A DNA stretch of 8,424 nucleotides from DATAPE01 sp036265345 (GTDB lineage: Bacteria > Actinomycetota > CADDZG01 > WHSQ01), in NCBI GenBank assembly GCA_036265345.1, contig DATAPE010000101.1, forward strand, positions 1 to 8,424, in the 5' to 3' direction. The translations under genes were made by a program, and so were the position numbers. This document shows positions 5,132 through 8,424 of this stretch, in pieces. The notes beneath the pieces are model-generated. The model did no database searches. It was not told the origin of the DNA and was given only the letters and a program-made list of their open reading frames with translations. Positions within the stretch are counted from its first letter, which is position 1. Each line of letters opens with the position of its first letter.

Positions 5132-6081
5132 TGGAACGCCTCCGCGGCGCGGTCCTCGAACGCACCGACGAAGCGGACCTCTGGTTCGAGCTCGATGCCC
5201 GAGGCGTCGCGCACCTTCCGCCGGACGGTCTGCACCAGGTCGTACACGTCCTGGGCCGAGGCTCCGTCGGCGGCGATCATGAAGTTGGCGTGGAGCTCGG
5301 ACACCGTTGCTTTGCCGACCTGAAACCCTTTCAATCCCGCGGCTTCCACCAAACGGCCGGCAGAGTCACCCGATGGATTCTTGAACACGCTGCCCGCGTT
5401 CTGCGCGGCCCCCGGCTGAGTTGCGGAACGGTGTTGCCGGTGCTCCTCCATTCGCTCCCGGATCCGATCGGGATCGCCTGGTTCGAGCTCGAAGCCTGCA
5501 TCGATAACGAGGTCGTTCTCGGTCAGATCCGACCGCCGGTACGAGAACCCCAATGAGGCCACCGGGGGCCGCGTGAGCTCGAGCTCCTCCAGGTCGAACA
5601 GGGTGACCGAGGTCAAGTGATCGCCGATCTCGCTGCCGTGCGCGCCGGCGTTCATGCGGACCGCGCCTCCCACCGAGCCCGGTATGGACACCGCGAACTC
5701 CATGCCCGTCAGCGATCGGCGCGCCGCCCAATTCGCCAGCTGAGGCAGCGTGCTCGAACAGCCCGAGATCACGCCGTGCGGTCCGGAGCTCTTCAACCAC
5801 GCGAACGCGCCGGCCATGCGGATGACCACACCTGGGAAACCGTGATCGGAGATGACGAGGTTGGAACCCCTCCCGAGGATCAGGAGAGGCGGGCGCGCGT
5901 CATCGGGCTCGTCCCGCAGAGCGGCACCGAGCATCGCGAGGTCCTCCGCGGACGACGGCTCGACATAGAGAGCCGCGGCGCCGCCCAGACGGTAGGTCGT
6001 GTATCGCGCCAGGTTGAAATCCGTCTCCACCCGCGCCCGCGACCGCTCGCGCAACTGATCGGCGACTCGGCTCAGATCCAT
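5128..6081 (-). CDS. murB: UDP-N-acetylenolpyruvoylglucosamine reductase MurB
   Basis: 317 residues. MurB uses FAD and NADPH to reduce UDP-GlcNAc-enolpyruvate to UDP-MurNAc in the cytoplasm. FAD-domain motifs are clear: 'ARYTTYRLGG' (25-34), 'LILGRGSNLVISDHGFPGVVI' around 67-87, 'GMEFAVSIPGSVGGAVRMNAG' around 126-146, then 'FSYRRSDL' (179-186). The active-site block 'NAGSVFKNP' has Ser231, the expected proton donor, followed by 'GRLVEAAGLKG' (242-252) and 'VSELHANFM' (260-268); 'LEPEVRFVG' near the C-terminus supplies the catalytic Glu (301). The Y-x-loop pattern and length suit the short, type II-like enzymes. The ATG at 6079-6081 lies inside the end of murC (10-base overlap), and the stop overlaps the ftsQ start by 4 bases, so it is translated as part of a coupled block. 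Full length, no missing residues. Confidence 0.98.
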   Translation of the reverse strand: MDLSRVADQLRERSRARVETDFNLARYTTYRLGGAAALYVEPSSAEDLAMLGAALRDEPDDARPPLLILGRGSNLVISDHGFPGVVIRMAGAFAWLKSSGPHGVISGCSSTLPQLANWAARRSLTGMEFAVSIPGSVGGAVRMNAGAHGSEIGDHLTSVTLFDLEELELTRPPVASLGFSYRRSDLTENDLVIDAGFELEPGDPDRIRERMEEHRQHRSATQPGAAQNAGSVFKNPSGDSAGRLVEAAGLKGFQVGKATVSELHANFMIAADGASAQDVYDLVQTVRRKVRDASGIELEPEVRFVGAFEDRAAEAFQ

Positions 6082-7451
6082 CGTGCCCCCCGGCGAGACA
6101 GGAACTCCTCGCCCACGGTGGTGATGTCGCCGGCTCCCAGAGTCAGCAATAAATCTCCACGACGGGTCACGTACTCCAGGTAGTCGAGCAATTCATTGCG
6201 ATGGGGCAGGTAGGCGACAGGCCGACCCGGGAGGCGGCCACAGACCGCATCCGCGACCAGCTTTCCGGTTACCCCCGGCACGGGCTCCTCCCCCGCCCCA
6301 TAGATGTCGGTGACCACGACGCGGTCGGCATCCGCGAAGGCGCACCCGAAGTCCTGATAGAAGGAGCGCGTGCGCGAGTAGCGATGCGGCTGGAAGACCG
6401 CCACGACCTGAGCCCACCGTCCGTCCTCAGACCCAAGCTTGGCCGCGGAGAGCACCGCTTTCACTTTGGATGGATTGTGCGCGTAGTCATCGACCACCGT
6501 GACCCCCCTGGCCGACCCGCGCACCTGGAACCGGCGCTCGACCCCGTGGAAGCTGGAAAGGCCGTGCGCGATCTGCTCCAGGTCGAGCCCGGCAGCGATG
6601 CATCCGCCTGCGGCCGCCAGCGCGTTTGCAACGTTGTACCCCCCGGGAACCGAGAGGTGAACGCCCGCCGAGCGGCCCTCGAAGCGCAAGATGAAATCAC
6701 TTCCGTCCCCGTGGAGCACCTGATCCGCCGCGGTCACGTCGCCACCCTCACCGAAAGTGATCGTGCGCACGCCGTTAGCTCTGCTTGCCTCGACCAGCCT
6801 CGACTCCCCCACCGGAACGACCGCGGTAGTCGTGACCGTCGAGAGGAATTCCTGAAAGGCATCGCGGATGTTGGCGATAGAACCCCAGTGATCGAGATGG
6901 TCGGCGTCCACGTTCGTAACCACTGCCACCGAAGGCCGCAGCAGAAGGAAAGAGCCGTCACTCTCGTCCGACTCAGCCACGAGCGGGCCGGTGCCCGAGC
7001 GGGCGTTCGTGCCGGAGTCGTTCAGCCCGCCCCCGACCAGGTAGGTCGGATCCAAAGTGGCCGAGCGGAGCACCGAGACGATCATCGACGTGGTCGTCGT
7101 CTTGCCGTGAGTTCCCGCCACGATCACGGATTCGGCATCGTTCACCAGGGCCGCAAGCGCGTCGCCGCGCGTCATGACCTCGATCCCGGCGTCGCGCGCC
7201 GCCACGACTTCCACGTTCCTCACGGGGATCGCAGAAGACACGACGACCGCATCGGCGCCGGCGATGTTGCCCGCATCATGGCCGACGTGGATCTCGGCCC
7301 CCATAGCCTCCAGAAGGAGCGACGCCCGTGATCTCTTGAGGTCGGATCCGCTGATCGTGAACCCGCGCTCCAAAAGCACCTTGGCGATCGCAGACATCCC
7401 GACGCCGCTGATCCCCACGAAATGCACCCTCATCGGAGCGGAGAATCTCAT
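6072..7451 (-). CDS. murC: UDP-N-acetylmuramate--L-alanine ligase MurC
   Basis: 459 residues, the usual size. MurC adds L-Ala to UDP-MurNAc with ATP, the first amino-acid step of the stem peptide. The three Mur-ligase domains are visible: an N-terminal Rossmann domain binding the UDP-sugar ('HFVGISGVGMSAIA' 10-23, 'SGSD' 34-37, 'SSAIP' 72-76), the ATPase domain with P-loop 'GTHGKTTTT' (113-121), 'AESDESDGSF' (159-168) and 'NVDADHLDHWG' (180-190), and the C-terminal domain with 'GVERRFQVRG' (303-312), 'VDDYAHNPSKV' (320-330) and 'FQPHRYSRT' (353-361). These include MurC-specific features (the HxGxxxR-like GVERRF block and DDYAHNP). The ATG at 7449-7451 overlaps the murG stop as ATGA; a second in-frame ATG six codons on (7431-7433) is a less likely start. 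Its 3' end overlaps murB by 10 bases. Confidence 0.98.
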   Translation of the reverse strand: MRFSAPMRVHFVGISGVGMSAIAKVLLERGFTISGSDLKRSRASLLLEAMGAEIHVGHDAGNIAGADAVVVSSAIPVRNVEVVAARDAGIEVMTRGDALAALVNDAESVIVAGTHGKTTTTSMIVSVLRSATLDPTYLVGGGLNDSGTNARSGTGPLVAESDESDGSFLLLRPSVAVVTNVDADHLDHWGSIANIRDAFQEFLSTVTTTAVVPVGESRLVEASRANGVRTITFGEGGDVTAADQVLHGDGSDFILRFEGRSAGVHLSVPGGYNVANALAAAGGCIAAGLDLEQIAHGLSSFHGVERRFQVRGSARGVTVVDDYAHNPSKVKAVLSAAKLGSEDGRWAQVVAVFQPHRYSRTRSFYQDFGCAFADADRVVVTDIYGAGEEPVPGVTGKLVADAVCGRLPGRPVAYLPHRNELLDYLEYVTRRGDLLLTLGAGDITTVGEEFLSRRGARWI

Positions 7452-8424
7452 GCCGCAACCTCGCGCACGACGGAGGCAAGTCGGTCGGCGGCCTCTGGAT
7501 GGCCCAGAGCCAGGGACGCTTTCGCCATGACCTCGAGCGCGTCATCCGCGTTGAACAAGGAGTCCACCGCATCGCCCACGGAAGCTGTGGTCACATCGGA
7601 GTCGCGCAGCGTGATGGCTGCCCCCGCGTCGTCCAGCACCTGCGCATGACGCTCCTGCTGGCGGTCGCGGTGGAAAGGATAAGGAACGATGATCGCGGGA
7701 AGTCCAGTCGCGGTGAGCTCGGCGATGGTCGTGGCGCCTCCCCTGCACAGGACCAGATCCGCCACCGAGTACGCATCCATCATCTCCGGCAGGAAGTCCA
7801 CCACCCTGTACGGGAGCTCTCCCCCACTCGCCACCTCGGCGGTGACCGCGCCGTACTCGTTCTTGCCCGCCAGATGCAGCACCTGGCGGTCGGAGCGGGC
7901 CCGCCACCTATCGGCCAAGCCCACCGCGGCCTGATTGAGCCGCCGCGCCCCCTGACTGCCGCCGAAGACCAGGAGAGTTCGCCGGTTGGCTTCGAGGCCG
8001 AATCGCGCGAGTGCTTCGGGGCGCCGCCGCAACCGATCGAGATGCGCGATCTCCGGAAGCACAGGATTGCCGGTAAACACCCCATGACGCCCGGCGGTCG
8101 CCAGGGTCTCGGCCCACGACACCGCCACGCGTGCGGCGGAACCTTTGCAGACGCGGTTCGCAAGCCCCAGAACGATGTTCTGTTCGTGCAGGACGATGGA
8201 CGTGCCGCGCAGACGCGCCGCGGCACACACCGGCAGGCTCACGTAACCGCCCATCCCCACGACGACGTCCGGGCGGCGTTCGGCTAGCACGGCACGAGCT
8301 TGCATCGTGGCCCTCACGGCGCGGGGACCGAGCGCTACCAAGCTCAAGGGCCGCGCTCTATCGAAGCCCTCGATATCTATCGTGCTGAACGGGAGCTGGG
8401 CCTTGGGGATCAGCTGCGCCTCGG
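7448..8424 (-). CDS. murG: Lipid II synthase MurG (undecaprenyl-PP-MurNAc-pentapeptide GlcNAc transferase), 5' end beyond the window
   Basis: The frame is open to the right edge; the first complete codon is at 8420-8422 and the visible part encodes about 324 residues beginning EAQLIPKAQLPF. Roughly 40-50 N-terminal residues, including the first glycine-rich acceptor loop, are missing. MurG is a peripheral inner-face membrane enzyme that transfers GlcNAc from UDP-GlcNAc to lipid I. Visible motifs: 'PDVVVGMGGYVSLPV' and 'LHEQN' (the acceptor-side G loop and H-E-Q-N), 'VFGGSQGARRLN' (the G loop opening the C-terminal UDP-GlcNAc domain), 'VDFLPEMMDAYSVADLVLCRGGATTIAELTATG' region with the donor-binding R-x-G-A-x-T-x-x-E pattern, and 'PYPFHRDRQQERHA', where the family D-x-Q-x-x-N-A has His in place of Asn. 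GTG/TTG codons inside the frame near 8347 are internal, not starts, because homology continues upstream. The stop overlaps murC by 4 bases. ftsW would be expected upstream. Confidence 0.97.
   Translation of the reverse strand, partial: EAQLIPKAQLPFSTIDIEGFDRARPLSLVALGPRAVRATMQARAVLAERRPDVVVGMGGYVSLPVCAAARLRGTSIVLHEQNIVLGLANRVCKGSAARVAVSWAETLATAGRHGVFTGNPVLPEIAHLDRLRRRPEALARFGLEANRRTLLVFGGSQGARRLNQAAVGLADRWRARSDRQVLHLAGKNEYGAVTAEVASGGELPYRVVDFLPEMMDAYSVADLVLCRGGATTIAELTATGLPAIIVPYPFHRDRQQERHAQVLDDAGAAITLRDSDVTTASVGDAVDSLFNADDALEVMAKASLALGHPEAADRLASVVREVAA

Noticed and set aside
6201..7331. Long plus-strand open frame antisense to murC
   Set aside because: The His/Arg/Asp-rich product is typical of antisense reading of a GC-rich gene; the minus strand encodes an intact MurC with all motifs.
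7499..8287. Plus-strand open frame antisense to murG
   Set aside because: No family similarity; fully inside murG, whose motifs are unambiguous.

Overview
The window is a contiguous piece of a division and cell wall (dcw) cluster, and every gene I can support lies on the minus strand. In transcription order (high to low coordinate) it reads murG (5' end cut off), murC, murB, ftsQ, a 463-base non-coding gap, ftsZ, a terminator-like hairpin, pgeF (laccase-domain/YfiH family), yggS (PLP-binding protein), sepF, yggT and divIVA (3' end cut off). The order ftsQ-ftsZ-pgeF-yggS-sepF-yggT-divIVA, the absence of ftsA, the GC-rich DNA with GTG/TTG starts, and the SepF and DivIVA sequences together point to an actinobacterium (Actinomycetota). 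The presence of murB between murC and ftsQ, which mycobacteria and streptomycetes lack, suggests a deep-branching class such as Acidimicrobiia or Thermoleophilia, or an uncultivated relative. The class is inference; the gene identities are secure.

Region 1 (about 4250-8424) is a tightly packed peptidoglycan-precursor block. murG and murC overlap by ATGA, murC and murB by 10 bases, and murB and ftsQ by ATGA, so the four genes are probably one translationally coupled operon. MurB and MurC carry out successive cytoplasmic steps of lipid II synthesis, MurG makes lipid II, and FtsQ is the membrane divisome protein. A 7-bp hairpin follows the ftsQ stop.

Region 2 (3787-4249) is the only long non-coding stretch. 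It contains a striking nested inverted repeat (two perfect 17-base arms around an inner 5-bp palindrome, with GTCGC/GCGAC motifs spaced exactly 20 bases apart), a good sigma-70-like promoter, a second dyad next to the predicted transcription start, and a near-perfect Shine-Dalgarno for ftsZ. ftsZ therefore appears to be expressed on its own as well as by any read-through.

Region 3 (1-3786) holds ftsZ and the division accessory genes. A UUCG-capped 10-bp hairpin sits between ftsZ and pgeF. SepF, with the FtsZ C-terminal peptide it is known to bind encoded nearby, is the obvious candidate for anchoring the Z-ring in the absence of FtsA; YggT and DivIVA are membrane and polar-growth/septum partners. 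No mobile elements, CRISPR arrays, tRNA or rRNA genes, or plus-strand genes are supported. I see no undescribed multi-gene system; the most unusual signal is the nested inverted repeat upstream of ftsZ.
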